The notes below the pieces were generated by a model, which had not been told where the DNA came from, did not search any database, and saw only the letters and a list, made by a program, of their open reading frames with translations. A program made the translations under genes and the position numbers. 64,000 nt of DNA, taken from positions 27,568-91,567 of the forward strand of contig CAMJKP010000003.1 in the NCBI GenBank assembly GCA_946406435.1. Reading direction: 5' to 3'. This DNA comes from an uncultured Prevotellaceae bacterium. Lineage in GTDB: Bacteria; Bacteroidota; Bacteroidia; Bacteroidales; Bacteroidaceae. Positions 9,391 through 19,800 of the stretch are shown here, piece by piece (the stretch's first letter is position 1; each line of letters starts with the position of its first letter).

Positions 9391-11115
9391 ATGAAAAAAA
9401 GACTATTACTTTTAGCTGCAGTTCTTTCTGCAAGTGCAAGTATTACATTTGCACAAGAAAAAACCGTGTATAGTGACGACAACAACATCACTTACACCTA
9501 CTCCGCAAACTCTGATGTTACAATTACAGCGCAAGGTCAAAGTAGTTTAGACAGCGAGAACAACAGGGAGAATATAATATTGGGGTCAACATTATCAATC
9601 GACTATGTAGCCTTCACAAGGGTTGCAAACCGCACCAGAGACATTAAGTTGACTGTATCAGACATCAACGACTATTCTATTCTCCCATCACAATTGCAAA
9701 GTTTTTCACGCGCGGTGGTTTCTGGTGAAGATCTAACAAATGACGATCTGAACACAACTCTTTCTTCTTTTGCAACCGACAACAGACTGAATTTCCCACG
9801 AACTCAACGAAATAATCTGCCTCCATCAGAGATGTACTACAAAATAAGGCAGAACACAAATGCAGAAAAGGCCGCATACGCAACATATCAGAATGCATGC
9901 GAGAAAGCCAGAACAAGAGGTCTATACGTCTACACTGGAGCAGAGCTGCTTGAAGAAGGCGTAGATTTTGACCTTTATCATATGCAAATAAACGAAGGCT
10001 TGTATTATATTGATGCTCCTGATGCGGTTAATGTTATATTAATAAATGCAACAACAGGCAACTGGAAAGAGGGTACAACATACCTGAATTGTACCGACAA
10101 TTTCATTCCTACCTATATTGGTTCTAACATCCCATTGCCAACAACAACCGCATCAGATGAGGACTCAAAAGTTGGTATCGTATCAGGATTGGTAGATTTG
10201 GCAAGATTCAACAATATCGTTGCAGGTAAGGCATTTTTAAACTATGACTTTACTGGTACAACAATTGTTGGTTCTATCAACAGCTCAACTGTAGGTGCAA
10301 ACCGTCTTGCTTATTTTGCCGACGGAATTTCTGCAGAAGGTGTAAACATTATCAATGGAACAAGTTGTGAGAACTATGAACTTGCAGATGATGGTACAGA
10401 AATCAAAGTTTCAAAGGCCTTCAATGCAAAGAACATTGACTACACACGTAACATCACAGCTGGTAACTACTACACAATTACCGTACCATTCAACTTCCAG
10501 AACAAGTCAGACTATTTCAACCGCACATCAACCTTCACTTCTTGTAATAAAGTAGGAGATAAGACACAGGTAAAGTTCACACTTGGTGAATGGGAGGCTA
10601 ATATGCCAATGCTTTGTAAGGCAAACACAAGTACCTCTGTAATGAGCCTTTCAAGCACACAGGGCATTGAGGTTAAGAAGTCTGTTGCAAAGTCATGGAG
10701 TGGTGATGAACAGTCAAGCGAGCCTGCTAAGTTCAATGGCAACTACGAAGCAAAGACCAAGGAAGAACTTGCAGATGCATACATCGTTGGTTTGAGCGGT
10801 ACATTTGGTAAGATGCCAGTAAACAGCACAAGACTCAAGCCAGGTCGCGCTTACATTACTCTTGATAAGAATTCTGCTGCAAAGCTTGAAAATGCTATTG
10901 TTGAGTTCGTTGACGAGGAAGGAACTGTAGAGGTTCTTGAGTTTAACGGAGAGACAACAGGTATCGACGGTGTTACAGATTCTGCTGATGAGGTTATGGA
11001 TTCTCAGTTCGTTTCTATTGATGGTAAGGTTGCAACAACACCAGTAAAGGGTATTAACATCGTTAAGAGTACTCTTAAGAACGGACAGACAACCACAAAG
11101 AAAGTCGTATATTAA
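9391..11115 (+). CDS. Secreted/surface protein of unknown function, C-terminus similar to the BspA-like neighbour
   Basis: Signal peptide MKKRLLLLAAVLSASASITFAQ; C-terminal KGINIVKSTLKNGQTTTKKVVY resembles GLNIVKMADGSAKKLFVK of the upstream protein. Confidence 0.75.
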   Translation: MKKRLLLLAAVLSASASITFAQEKTVYSDDNNITYTYSANSDVTITAQGQSSLDSENNRENIILGSTLSIDYVAFTRVANRTRDIKLTVSDINDYSILPSQLQSFSRAVVSGEDLTNDDLNTTLSSFATDNRLNFPRTQRNNLPPSEMYYKIRQNTNAEKAAYATYQNACEKARTRGLYVYTGAELLEEGVDFDLYHMQINEGLYYIDAPDAVNVILINATTGNWKEGTTYLNCTDNFIPTYIGSNIPLPTTTASDEDSKVGIVSGLVDLARFNNIVAGKAFLNYDFTGTTIVGSINSSTVGANRLAYFADGISAEGVNIINGTSCENYELADDGTEIKVSKAFNAKNIDYTRNITAGNYYTITVPFNFQNKSDYFNRTSTFTSCNKVGDKTQVKFTLGEWEANMPMLCKANTSTSVMSLSSTQGIEVKKSVAKSWSGDEQSSEPAKFNGNYEAKTKEELADAYIVGLSGTFGKMPVNSTRLKPGRAYITLDKNSAAKLENAIVEFVDEEGTVEVLEFNGETTGIDGVTDSADEVMDSQFVSIDGKVATTPVKGINIVKSTLKNGQTTTKKVVY

Positions 11116-11136
11116 TTTAATAAGACAGATACAGTT

Positions 11137-11283
11137 ATGAAAAAAGAATATATCACACCAGAATTCAGACCAAGGAAAATGGCTGTAGAGGAGAGTCTTC
11201 TTGCAGCCATCTCGGAGAACGGAAACACCACAACAGGTTATCTTACAGATGAACCTATTGACGATGATGATTTCGATGATTAA
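11137..11283 (+). CDS. Small acidic-tailed peptide (MKK-YI-P type), below the ORF track cutoff
   Basis: ATG 11137: MKKEYITPEFRPRKMAVEESLLAAISENGNTTTGYLTDEPIDDDDFDD stop; 21 nt after the surface protein gene. Confidence 0.6.
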   Translation: MKKEYITPEFRPRKMAVEESLLAAISENGNTTTGYLTDEPIDDDDFDD

Positions 11284-11332
11284 GTAAAAGATCTACGCAT
11301 ACATAATTTTATGTATGAACATCACAATAAAG

Positions 11333-11370
11333 ATAAAGAGCAGCAACCATTAAGTTGTTGCTCTTTATTA
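11333..11370 (+). terminator. Rho-independent terminator
   Basis: ATAAAGAGCAGCAAC-cattaa-GTTGTTGCTCTTTAT stem. Confidence 0.8.
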
Positions 11371-11438
11371 TTGCATCCAAAATAGAAGTACAACCAGAGA
11401 TTTTCCATATAAGATTTTGAATTCTGAAAATTATTGAT

Positions 11439-11446
11439 TAACTTTG
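11439..11446 (+). promoter_or_regulatory. -7 element TAACTTTG for trmB-topB, followed by leader hairpin at 11466-11490
   Basis: TAnnTTTG match; GGC-AT-CGCTC-CAT-GAGCG-ACAC-GCC hairpin 19 nt downstream. Confidence 0.55.
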
Positions 11447-11532
11447 CATTCATAAACCAGAGACAGGCATCGCTCCATGAGCGACACGCCTTATTTCTTG
11501 AGTACAAGAAAACACTCACAAATCACTAATCA

Positions 11533-12303
11533 ATGGGAAAAGGTAAACTCGCGAAGTTCGCAGACATGGAACGCTATGAGAACGTGTTCCAATATCCATT
11601 CTCTGTAGTGGATAATGTTCCTTTCGAAATGAAAGGTCACTGGAGAGAACAGTACTTCCACAACGACAATCCTATCGTACTCGAATTGGGGTGCGGTAAA
11701 GGAGAATATACGGTGGAACTGGCCCAACTATATCCTAATGTGAACTTTATTGGTGTTGACATAAAGGGAGCGCGTATGTGGACAGGTGCCACCAAGGCTT
11801 TGGAAGCAGGACTGAAGAACGTTGCATTCCTTCGCACTAACATCGAGATAATAGACCGTTTCTTCTCTGAAGATGAGGTACAGGAGATTTGGCTTACCTT
11901 CTCTGACCCTCAGATGAAGAACGTGCACAAGCGTCTTACCTCTACTTTCTTCCTTGAGCGTTACCGTCATTTCCTTGTAGATAACGGAATCATACATCTA
12001 AAGACGGACTCTAACTTCCTGTTCACTTACACCACCTATATGGTGGAGCATAATGAACTGCCAGTTCTTTTCCGCACAACAGATCTCTATCATACCGAAG
12101 GTATTGACGAAGAGACAAAGAAGATTCTGTCTATCCAGACCTATTACGAGTCTATGTGGATTGAGCGTGGACTTAACATCAAATACATGAAGTTCCTTCT
12201 TCCACAAGAAAAACAACTCTCCGAGTCAGAAAAAGAGATTGAATTGGATGATTATCGTTCGTATCACAGAGATAAACGTAGCAGTTTAGATACAGCCAAA
12301 TAA
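11533..12303 (+). CDS. trmB: tRNA (guanine-N7-)-methyltransferase
   Basis: [54 protein letters not shown]. Confidence 0.93.
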   Translation: MGKGKLAKFADMERYENVFQYPFSVVDNVPFEMKGHWREQYFHNDNPIVLELGCGKGEYTVELAQLYPNVNFIGVDIKGARMWTGATKALEAGLKNVAFLRTNIEIIDRFFSEDEVQEIWLTFSDPQMKNVHKRLTSTFFLERYRHFLVDNGIIHLKTDSNFLFTYTTYMVEHNELPVLFRTTDLYHTEGIDEETKKILSIQTYYESMWIERGLNIKYMKFLLPQEKQLSESEKEIELDDYRSYHRDKRSSLDTAK

Positions 12304-14513
12304 TGATTGTTTGCATAGCCGAGAAACCGAGCGTAGCTCGTGATATTGCCAATGTACTTGGAGCCACGAATTCTAAGCAAGGGTACATTGAAGGCAATGG
12401 ATATCAGGTAACGTGGACATTCGGTCACTTGTGCGAGCTGAAGGACCCTGGTGAATATACCCCGATGTGGAAGGTATGGTCATTGGGGGCATTACCTATG
12501 ATACCACAGCGTTTCGGAATAAAACTGAAAGACGACCAAGGTATCAAGGCTCAGTTTGCTACAATCGAGAAACTGATGCAAGAGGCAGACTCCATTATCA
12601 ACTGTGGTGATGCCGGCCAAGAGGGAGAGCTTATCCAACGATGGGTAATGCAAAAGGCCGGAGCTAAATGTCCTGTGAAAAGACTCTGGATCTCATCACT
12701 TACAGAAGAGGCCATACGTGAAGGATTTCAGACACTAAAGGATCAGCAAGAATACGAGCCTTTGTATCTTGCCGGACTTTCACGTGCCATAGGCGACTGG
12801 CTCCTTGGCATGAATGCCACCCGTCTCTACACGTTGAAATACCGTCCACAAGGCCGTACAAATCAAGTACTTTCCATTGGAAGGGTACAAACCCCTACCC
12901 TTGCAATGATTGTAAATCGCCAGAAGGAAATCGAAAACTTTGAGCCTCGTCAGTCATGGGTTCTTACAACCATATACAAGGATTCAAAGTTTACCGCCAT
13001 CGCGCACGACGAAGAGGCAGAAGCAGAAGATGCTGCTGAAGTTGCCGAGGCAGCTAAGAATGGCAAGACACAGAAGTCGAAAGGTCCTATTTTCCGTCAG
13101 ATAGAATATACCACCGAGGAAGAAGGAAAGAAGATTCTTGAAGCCATCAAGGATAATGATTTCCACATCGTAGATATAACAAAGAAAAAAGGAACAGAAG
13201 CACCTCCACGTCTTTACGACCTTACCTCGCTCCAGGTAGATTGCAATAAAAAGTTCGGATATTCAGCTGATCAGACACTTCAGCTAATTCAATCACTATA
13301 CGAGAAGAAGTTCACTACCTACCCACGTGTAGATACCACATTCCTTTCTGATGACATCTATCCAAAATGTCCTCAGACAATGAATGGTCTGTTCAAGACG
13401 CAATTCTCAGGCGTGGCTCCTTATGCAGAACTTGTGAAAGCCATTGGTGGCAAACCTCTGAAGAAGAGCAAGAAGGTGTTCGACTCTTCAAAGGTAACAG
13501 ATCACCATGCTATAATCCCTACAGGCGTACCTCCACAGGGATTGTCAGACATGGAGCGTAATGTTTTCGACCTTGTAGCAAGAGCTTTCATTGCTGCTTT
13601 CTATCCTGATTTGAAGTTTGAAACGACCACTATTCTCGGAAGAGTCGCACTTACACAAGAGGCAGAAGTCCTCGAAACAGGAAAAGAGGCACTTAATGAT
13701 GAGAACAGCGTGCTCTTCAGAACCTCTGTACGTATTGTCACGGATGAAGGTTGGAAGGTCGTTTTCAAGAAGGATAATGCGATTGTAGATTCTGACAATG
13801 AGAATGAGGAAGAGGACAACGCATCTTCAAACGTGACATTCTCAAAGGGCGAGAAAGGTCCTCACATCCCTTCTCTTTCAGAGAAATGGACACAGCCTCC
13901 AAAGCCTTACACAGAGGCCACATTGCTTCGTGCTATGGAAACGGCAGGTAAGTTCGTGGATAATGATGAACTGCGAGACGCTATGAAGGAGAACGGCATA
14001 GGTCGCCCTTCTACCCGTGCAGCTATCATAGAAACGCTCTTCAAGCGCCATTACATAAGGAAGGAGCGCAAAACCCTCGTAGCGACTCCTACAGGTATAG
14101 AATTGATAGACCTTATACACGAAGACGTGTTGAAGAGTCCAGAGCTTACTGGTATTTGGGAAAAGAAACTCCGCGACATTGAGCACAGAAAATATGATGC
14201 AGGAATGTTCATTTCCGAACTCAAGGAGCAGATTACAAGCATTGTGAATCAGGTCCTTGCAGACAATACCAACAGAAGAGTCACAGTCGTTGATCCAGAA
14301 GAAGAGCAAAAGAAGAAGGCAACTAAGAAGACTTCAACAAAGAAAAAGACTGTAGATGCCTCTAACACACCTGTATCTTCTCAACGCTCCAATGCCAACG
14401 AAGTTCCTACTATATGCCCTTTATGCGGAAAAGGAACTATCATAAAAGGCAAGACAGCATACGGATGTTCAGAATGGAAAAACGGCTGCACATACAGAAA
14501 ACCATTCGCTTAA
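12303..14513 (+). CDS. topB: DNA topoisomerase III
   Basis: [66 protein letters not shown]-terminal Cys-rich finger CPLCGKGTIIKGKTAYGCSEWKNGC. Confidence 0.95.
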   Translation: MIVCIAEKPSVARDIANVLGATNSKQGYIEGNGYQVTWTFGHLCELKDPGEYTPMWKVWSLGALPMIPQRFGIKLKDDQGIKAQFATIEKLMQEADSIINCGDAGQEGELIQRWVMQKAGAKCPVKRLWISSLTEEAIREGFQTLKDQQEYEPLYLAGLSRAIGDWLLGMNATRLYTLKYRPQGRTNQVLSIGRVQTPTLAMIVNRQKEIENFEPRQSWVLTTIYKDSKFTAIAHDEEAEAEDAAEVAEAAKNGKTQKSKGPIFRQIEYTTEEEGKKILEAIKDNDFHIVDITKKKGTEAPPRLYDLTSLQVDCNKKFGYSADQTLQLIQSLYEKKFTTYPRVDTTFLSDDIYPKCPQTMNGLFKTQFSGVAPYAELVKAIGGKPLKKSKKVFDSSKVTDHHAIIPTGVPPQGLSDMERNVFDLVARAFIAAFYPDLKFETTTILGRVALTQEAEVLETGKEALNDENSVLFRTSVRIVTDEGWKVVFKKDNAIVDSDNENEEEDNASSNVTFSKGEKGPHIPSLSEKWTQPPKPYTEATLLRAMETAGKFVDNDELRDAMKENGIGRPSTRAAIIETLFKRHYIRKERKTLVATPTGIELIDLIHEDVLKSPELTGIWEKKLRDIEHRKYDAGMFISELKEQITSIVNQVLADNTNRRVTVVDPEEEQKKKATKKTSTKKKTVDASNTPVSSQRSNANEVPTICPLCGKGTIIKGKTAYGCSEWKNGCTYRKPFA

Positions 14514-14560
14514 AACAACACATACTACTCCAAAATAAGGAGGCTATTCTTTCGCTTATC

Positions 14561-14634
14561 CAAGGAACCAAACTCGATGAACCTCCGCTCTATGTTCGCT
14601 CTTAGAACGGACCTTCATCGAGTTTGGTTCCTTG
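14561..14634. repeat. Dispersed hairpin element (copy A)
   Basis: CAAGGAACCAAACTCGATGAA (14561-14581) / exact reverse complement (14614-14634); same element in opposite orientation at 26249-26315. Confidence 0.9.
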
Positions 14635-14883
14635 TCATATAGAAAGATCTTATAACCATGAAGGGAAGTGAAAGGGTAACTGAAATTGTAAGATACGCCT
14701 GAAAATTGTGGTTTTTCTTCATTTTTTTGCAGAAAAGTATCACAAAATAAGACAAATTCTGAATTTTCATAGGCTTTTCTGAAAACTTATGATTATACGT
14801 CGGTTTTCTTGACACTTGTCAAAGAAATATTATATACATACATAAATTAACTATAATTATTTGCCTATTATGGATTCTCGGCA

Positions 14884-14891
14884 TAATTTTG
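14884..14891 (+). promoter_or_regulatory. -7 element TAATTTTG, leader with hairpin at 14910-14939
   Basis: TAnnTTTG match; GCC-CACC-AGTC-tctatg-GGCT-GACGAA-GGC hairpin 18 nt downstream. Confidence 0.5.
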
Positions 14892-15061
14892 CACCCACAA
14901 ATCAGAAACGCCCACCAGTCTCTATGGGCTGACGAAGGCAATTTATTTCGCAAAAAAGCACTTACATTCAAAAATAACATAAAACAAAAATGAGGGTAAT
15001 CCGAAAACCTCAGTATTCAGGAACAGAGTAGGAATAAAACAAAATTAAGCAACTAAAAATT

Positions 15062-15610
15062 ATGAAGAAATTTTTTGCAATCGCTGCTCTCGCAGTAGCA
15101 TCTCTTACAGCAAACGCACAGGCTTGGCTTGGTGGTTCTTTCAATTTCAACTGGGAAAAAGGCAAGTGGGATGGTGCCAAGGCAACAACTTCATGGAAAA
15201 TTGCTCCAGAGATTGGCTACAACATCAACGAGAACTGGGCAATAGCAGGTAAAATTGCTGTAGGTGGCGAATCACGCTACAAAGAAGAACATGGAGCTCT
15301 AGTAGAAAAATCAGTAACAACATTTACTGTTAGCCCATATGCTCGCTACACATTCGCTCAGATAGACGACCTCTCATTCTTCGTTGATGGTGGTATTCAC
15401 TTCACATCTTACGGCAAGGACAATGGTAGCTCATTCGGTATTGGCATTCAGCCTGGTCTTGCATACAAGGTTGCAGATGGTGTAACCCTCGCTGCTAAAT
15501 TCGGTTACTTCGGTTGGAAAACATACGACAAGGAAGCTGGTAACAAAGATCAGTTTGGTCTTGGTGTAGATGGCAACAATCTTGAGTTCGGTATTTATTT
15601 CGACCTCTAA
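15062..15610 (+). CDS. Outer membrane beta-barrel protein
   Basis: Signal peptide MKKFFAIAALAVASLTANAQ; alternating hydrophobic strands; terminal aromatic FGIYFDL. Confidence 0.8.
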   Translation: MKKFFAIAALAVASLTANAQAWLGGSFNFNWEKGKWDGAKATTSWKIAPEIGYNINENWAIAGKIAVGGESRYKEEHGALVEKSVTTFTVSPYARYTFAQIDDLSFFVDGGIHFTSYGKDNGSSFGIGIQPGLAYKVADGVTLAAKFGYFGWKTYDKEAGNKDQFGLGVDGNNLEFGIYFDL

Positions 15611-15638
15611 GAATCAGAACATAATAAAAAAACTATAC

Positions 15639-15670
15639 AAGGCTTGCAACTTCTGTTGCAGGCCTTTTTT
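15639..15670 (+). terminator. Rho-independent terminator
   Basis: AAGGCTTGCAAC-TTCT-GTTGCAGGCCTT followed by TTTT. Confidence 0.85.
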
Positions 15671-15723
15671 CGTGCTTTAATCTCTTTTCACTAATAAGAT
15701 TTGGAAATCTCCATTTTTATCAC

Positions 15724-15731
15724 TATCTTTG
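15724..15731 (+). promoter_or_regulatory. -7 element TATCTTTG for mrp
   Basis: TAnnTTTG match 40 nt upstream of ATG 15771. Confidence 0.55.
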
Positions 15732-15770
15732 CATTCTAAAAGAAAATCATTTTTGAATAAAAAAACAGCA

Positions 15771-16868
15771 ATGAACTTATATCCGAAACTCATAACAGAC
15801 GCACTTGCAACCGTCATCTATGCCGGTACGAAAAAGAACATTATCGAGTCAGAAATGCTTGCTGACACTCCAAGCATAAATGGCAATAGTGTGACGATTG
15901 TCCTGATATTCCCACGCGAGACTGACCCATTCCTGAAATCAACGGTAAAGGCAGCAGAAGCAGCCATACACTATCACGTAGGTAAGGATGTAGAAGTAAA
16001 TATCAAATTAGAGTATAAGTCAGCCCCACGTCCAGAGGTTGAGGATTTACTTCCCGGAGTTAAGAATATCATTGCAGTAAGCTCTGGTAAGGGTGGCGTT
16101 GGTAAGAGCACAGTATCTGCCAATCTCGCCATAGCACTTGCACGTCTCGGTTATAAGGTCGGACTTCTTGATACAGATATCTTTGGACCAAGTATGCCAA
16201 AGATGTTCGATGTAGAGAACGAGCGTCCGTATGCCATAGAGAAAGACGGTCGTCAACTTATTGTTCCTGTTGAGAAATACGGAGTTAAGCTTCTCTCTAT
16301 CGGTTTCTTCGTAGGAAAAGACACAGCCACTCTCTGGAGAGGTGGTATGGCTTGCTCAGCCTTGAAGCAGTTGATTGCAGATGCTGACTGGGGCGAACTC
16401 GACTATTTCATTCTCGACACGCCTCCTGGCACAAGTGACATTCACCTCACCCTACTCCAGACACTCGCTATCACAGGTGCTATTATTGTAAGTACCCCAC
16501 AGCAAGTGGCTCTTGCTGATGCGCGTAAGGGAATTGACATGTACACCAACGACAAGGTTAATGTTCCTATCCTTGGCCTCATCGAGAATATGGCATGGTT
16601 TACTCCAGCAGAACTTCCAGAGAACAAGTACTATATCTTTGGCAAGGAAGGTTGCAAGAATCTTGCTCAGGAGATGAACGTTCCATTGCTTGCCCAGATT
16701 CCACTTGTTCAGGGGATCTGCGAAAAGGGCGATGCAGGGACTCCAGCAGCTCTCGACGAGAACACCATAACAGGTCAGGCATTCCTTGCACTCGCTCAGA
16801 GCGTTGTAACTGTTGTGAACAGGCGAAACAAGGAACAGGAGAAGACCAAGATTGTGAAGACAAAATAA
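15771..16868 (+). CDS. mrp: Mrp/NBP35-type ATP-binding iron-sulfur cluster carrier
   Basis: IIAVSSGKGGVGKSTVSANLAIALARLGYKVGLLDTDIFGPSMP; start refined to ATG 15771. Confidence 0.93.
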   Translation: MNLYPKLITDALATVIYAGTKKNIIESEMLADTPSINGNSVTIVLIFPRETDPFLKSTVKAAEAAIHYHVGKDVEVNIKLEYKSAPRPEVEDLLPGVKNIIAVSSGKGGVGKSTVSANLAIALARLGYKVGLLDTDIFGPSMPKMFDVENERPYAIEKDGRQLIVPVEKYGVKLLSIGFFVGKDTATLWRGGMACSALKQLIADADWGELDYFILDTPPGTSDIHLTLLQTLAITGAIIVSTPQQVALADARKGIDMYTNDKVNVPILGLIENMAWFTPAELPENKYYIFGKEGCKNLAQEMNVPLLAQIPLVQGICEKGDAGTPAALDENTITGQAFLALAQSVVTVVNRRNKEQEKTKIVKTK

Positions 16869-19800
16869 ATGAAAAAAATATTGACCATATTGCTATTCTC
16901 TATGCTGACATTAGGATTGTCAGCACAAGGAGACTATGCCTCTCTCTGGAAGATTGTAGAGAAAGCACAAGAGAAAGATCAGCCCAAGACAGCTCTATCT
17001 GCAGCAAAGAAGATAGAAGCAAAGGCAGAAAAAGAAAAGCATTATGGTCATCTGTTCGCTGCACTCTTTACAGAAAAAAATCTCCTTCAAGAGATTTCCC
17101 GAGATTCCATTGCCCCTATGGAAAAACGCATGGAGGCAAAATATCAGGAGCTTACGAAGAAAGATCCGTTGGCAGCATGTCTTTATCAAGTTGCAGTCAA
17201 CAAAGCCAAGAAAGGACTTGTTGATAGCCTTCTCTATCATACAAATCCAGAGACAGTCAAGGAACTCACGAAAGAGAACGGCTCACTGAAGTACATACCT
17301 TTTATTACAAAAGGCATTGATAGCAAGTATTTTAATCACAGTTTAATAGGTCTCATAGCCTACTCACTTGGAGATTATGCTTCATTAGCACGATACTATT
17401 CAGACAAGGGGAACAGAAAAGCCGCCTGCATTGCCTATGCACTTCAACTTAGAAGTCATTTTTCATACAACGAAAAGAAAACATATCTTAATAAAGCAGA
17501 CTCTCTGATAAACATCTATAAGGACTTACCAGAATGTGGTGCTTTGGCAGTTGCTAAGGCAGACTTACTTCCATGCACATATCCTAAAGAAAAGGAGAAA
17601 GTCTTAGAATGGATTGATGAATCTCTTACACGCTGGTCTAAATGGCAAGAGATGAATGAGCTAAGAAACAAGAAAAATGACCTTACGCAACCATCCATTA
17701 GCTTAGAATGCAACAACGATATCATCAGCAGTAAGGCAGAAGCAAGATTTTATCTAAATAAAATCAGGAACGTATCAAGTGTTACCATAACGGCAACACC
17801 AATCATCGGTTTATCATCAAAGGAAATCAGCGAAATAGACCTTTATTCCCCTAATACGCTCAAGGCATTAAAGCCTCATCTTCAAACTGGTAAAAAAATA
17901 TCTATATCAAAGCGTCTCAAAGAGCACAAGCACTACGAAATCTTCAAAGACACACTTTCTATCGGAAAACTTCCACTTGGAGCATACCTCATACAATTAA
18001 TTACAGATGAAGAAGAGTGGGGGTACAACAAAGCAATATTAATTGTTAGCGACTTGGAGATAATATCATTACGTCAAGGAGAAAAGCAAACAAGATATGT
18101 TGTAGTTGACAAAACAAGCGGTCAACCGGTTACTGATGCGAAATTACATTTCCTTGACTCAAAAGCCAAGGAAATCGCCGTCATGCCAGTAAATGAACAA
18201 GGAGAATACATTTATAATTTCGATGAAGACAAGAAGTATCTTGTTTATGCTACCACAGACGAAGACAAAGCACAATATGCAAGAGAGGTGTCCACATATT
18301 ACAATAAGGACACAAGAGACTCTATTGAAAATAGAATAGAAATATGTACTGATCGCACTATTTATCGTCCAGGTCAGACAGTTCATGTATCCGTACTCGC
18401 ACACGATATCATAAATGGAACTGTCAGAAAAGTGGCTACAGACAAAAAAATATCCATAATTCTAAACAATGCGGATGGCGATGAAATTGATACGACAGAA
18501 GTCACAACAGACGAGTTTGGCACTGCAACAACAGACTTCATCTTGCCTGCAATAACTAAAAATGGAGAATTCAGTATTGAAGCAGAAGAAAAAGATGGAG
18601 ACAGAGAAAATTATCGAGAATTTATAGTAGAAGAATACAAGCGTCCAACATTCGACATAACAATAAACAAACCAGAGATAGAATACAAGGACGGTGATAC
18701 CATAACCGTTACTGGAATAGCTCGCACATATAGTGGGGTTGGAGTAAGTAATGCTAATGTTGCATATTCAGTTTACAGACGTCAAGCATGGTGGTGGAGC
18801 GATTCATCATATGACAGTTCCCACTTCGATTTCAAAGATACCGTGCAGACAGATTTTTCCGGAAACTTCAAGATGAGAGTACCAATGATTCTGCCAGAAA
18901 GAAACAGAGTCAAAAAGGATTCTCCATACAGATGGTGTCCTTCTGCCTTCTACGACATCAACATTGAAGTGGAAATCACAGACAATGCAGGTGAGACACA
19001 CAATGCGCAATTATCCTTGCCTTTGAGCAATCGTTCCTCAATGCTTTCAAGCAACATCAAAGACAAATATCTCAATGGCGAAAAGCCCATTGAGGTTATC
19101 TTTACACGTAGGAATAACGCAGGTACAGAGATTGCAGGAGAGGCAACTATCGAAATTGATGGTAAGGTACAAGAAAAGGCAATCTGTGGAAAGCCTTATA
19201 TAATCCCCAAGTCACTCCCTTCTGGTCCCCATTCTATAAGGGCTATATGTGATAATGACACCGTAGAAGGAAAATTTGTTTTGTTTAGCCTTGAAGATAA
19301 AGCTCCTATTGCTGGAACTCACGACTGGTGGTATCAAACCTCAAATAAATTCCCAGTCACCATACAATATGGAACCGTGGATAGAAATGTTCATGTTGTC
19401 TATGCTATTTTCAGTGGTGACAAACTCATAGAATCTGGCACAGAAAAGTTGGATTCATCACTTATCACCAAGAAATTTGAATATAAGGAAGAGTATGGCA
19501 ATTCTATTTGCTATACTATTGCATGGGTAAAGAATGGGAAGACAAATAAGAGAGAAACAATCATTGAGCGTCCACTTCCTAACGGTAACCTGAAGACAAG
19601 TTGGAAATCATTCCGTAACAAACTTGAGCCAGGGCAAAAAGAAGAATGGCAACTTTGCATTACAGACACAAACAATAAGCCTGTAAAAGCAAATGTCATG
19701 GCTGTACTTTATGATATGTCGCTTGATGCTCTCTCTCATGATATTGGCACTCCAAATATGTTTTTATATGATCCAAGACATATCTATCAACGTTTTTTCC

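Noticed and set aside
16595-17224. 209-aa ORF overlapping mrp and the A2M gene
   Set aside because: Out of frame with two well-supported genes; Arg/Ser/Cys-rich translation
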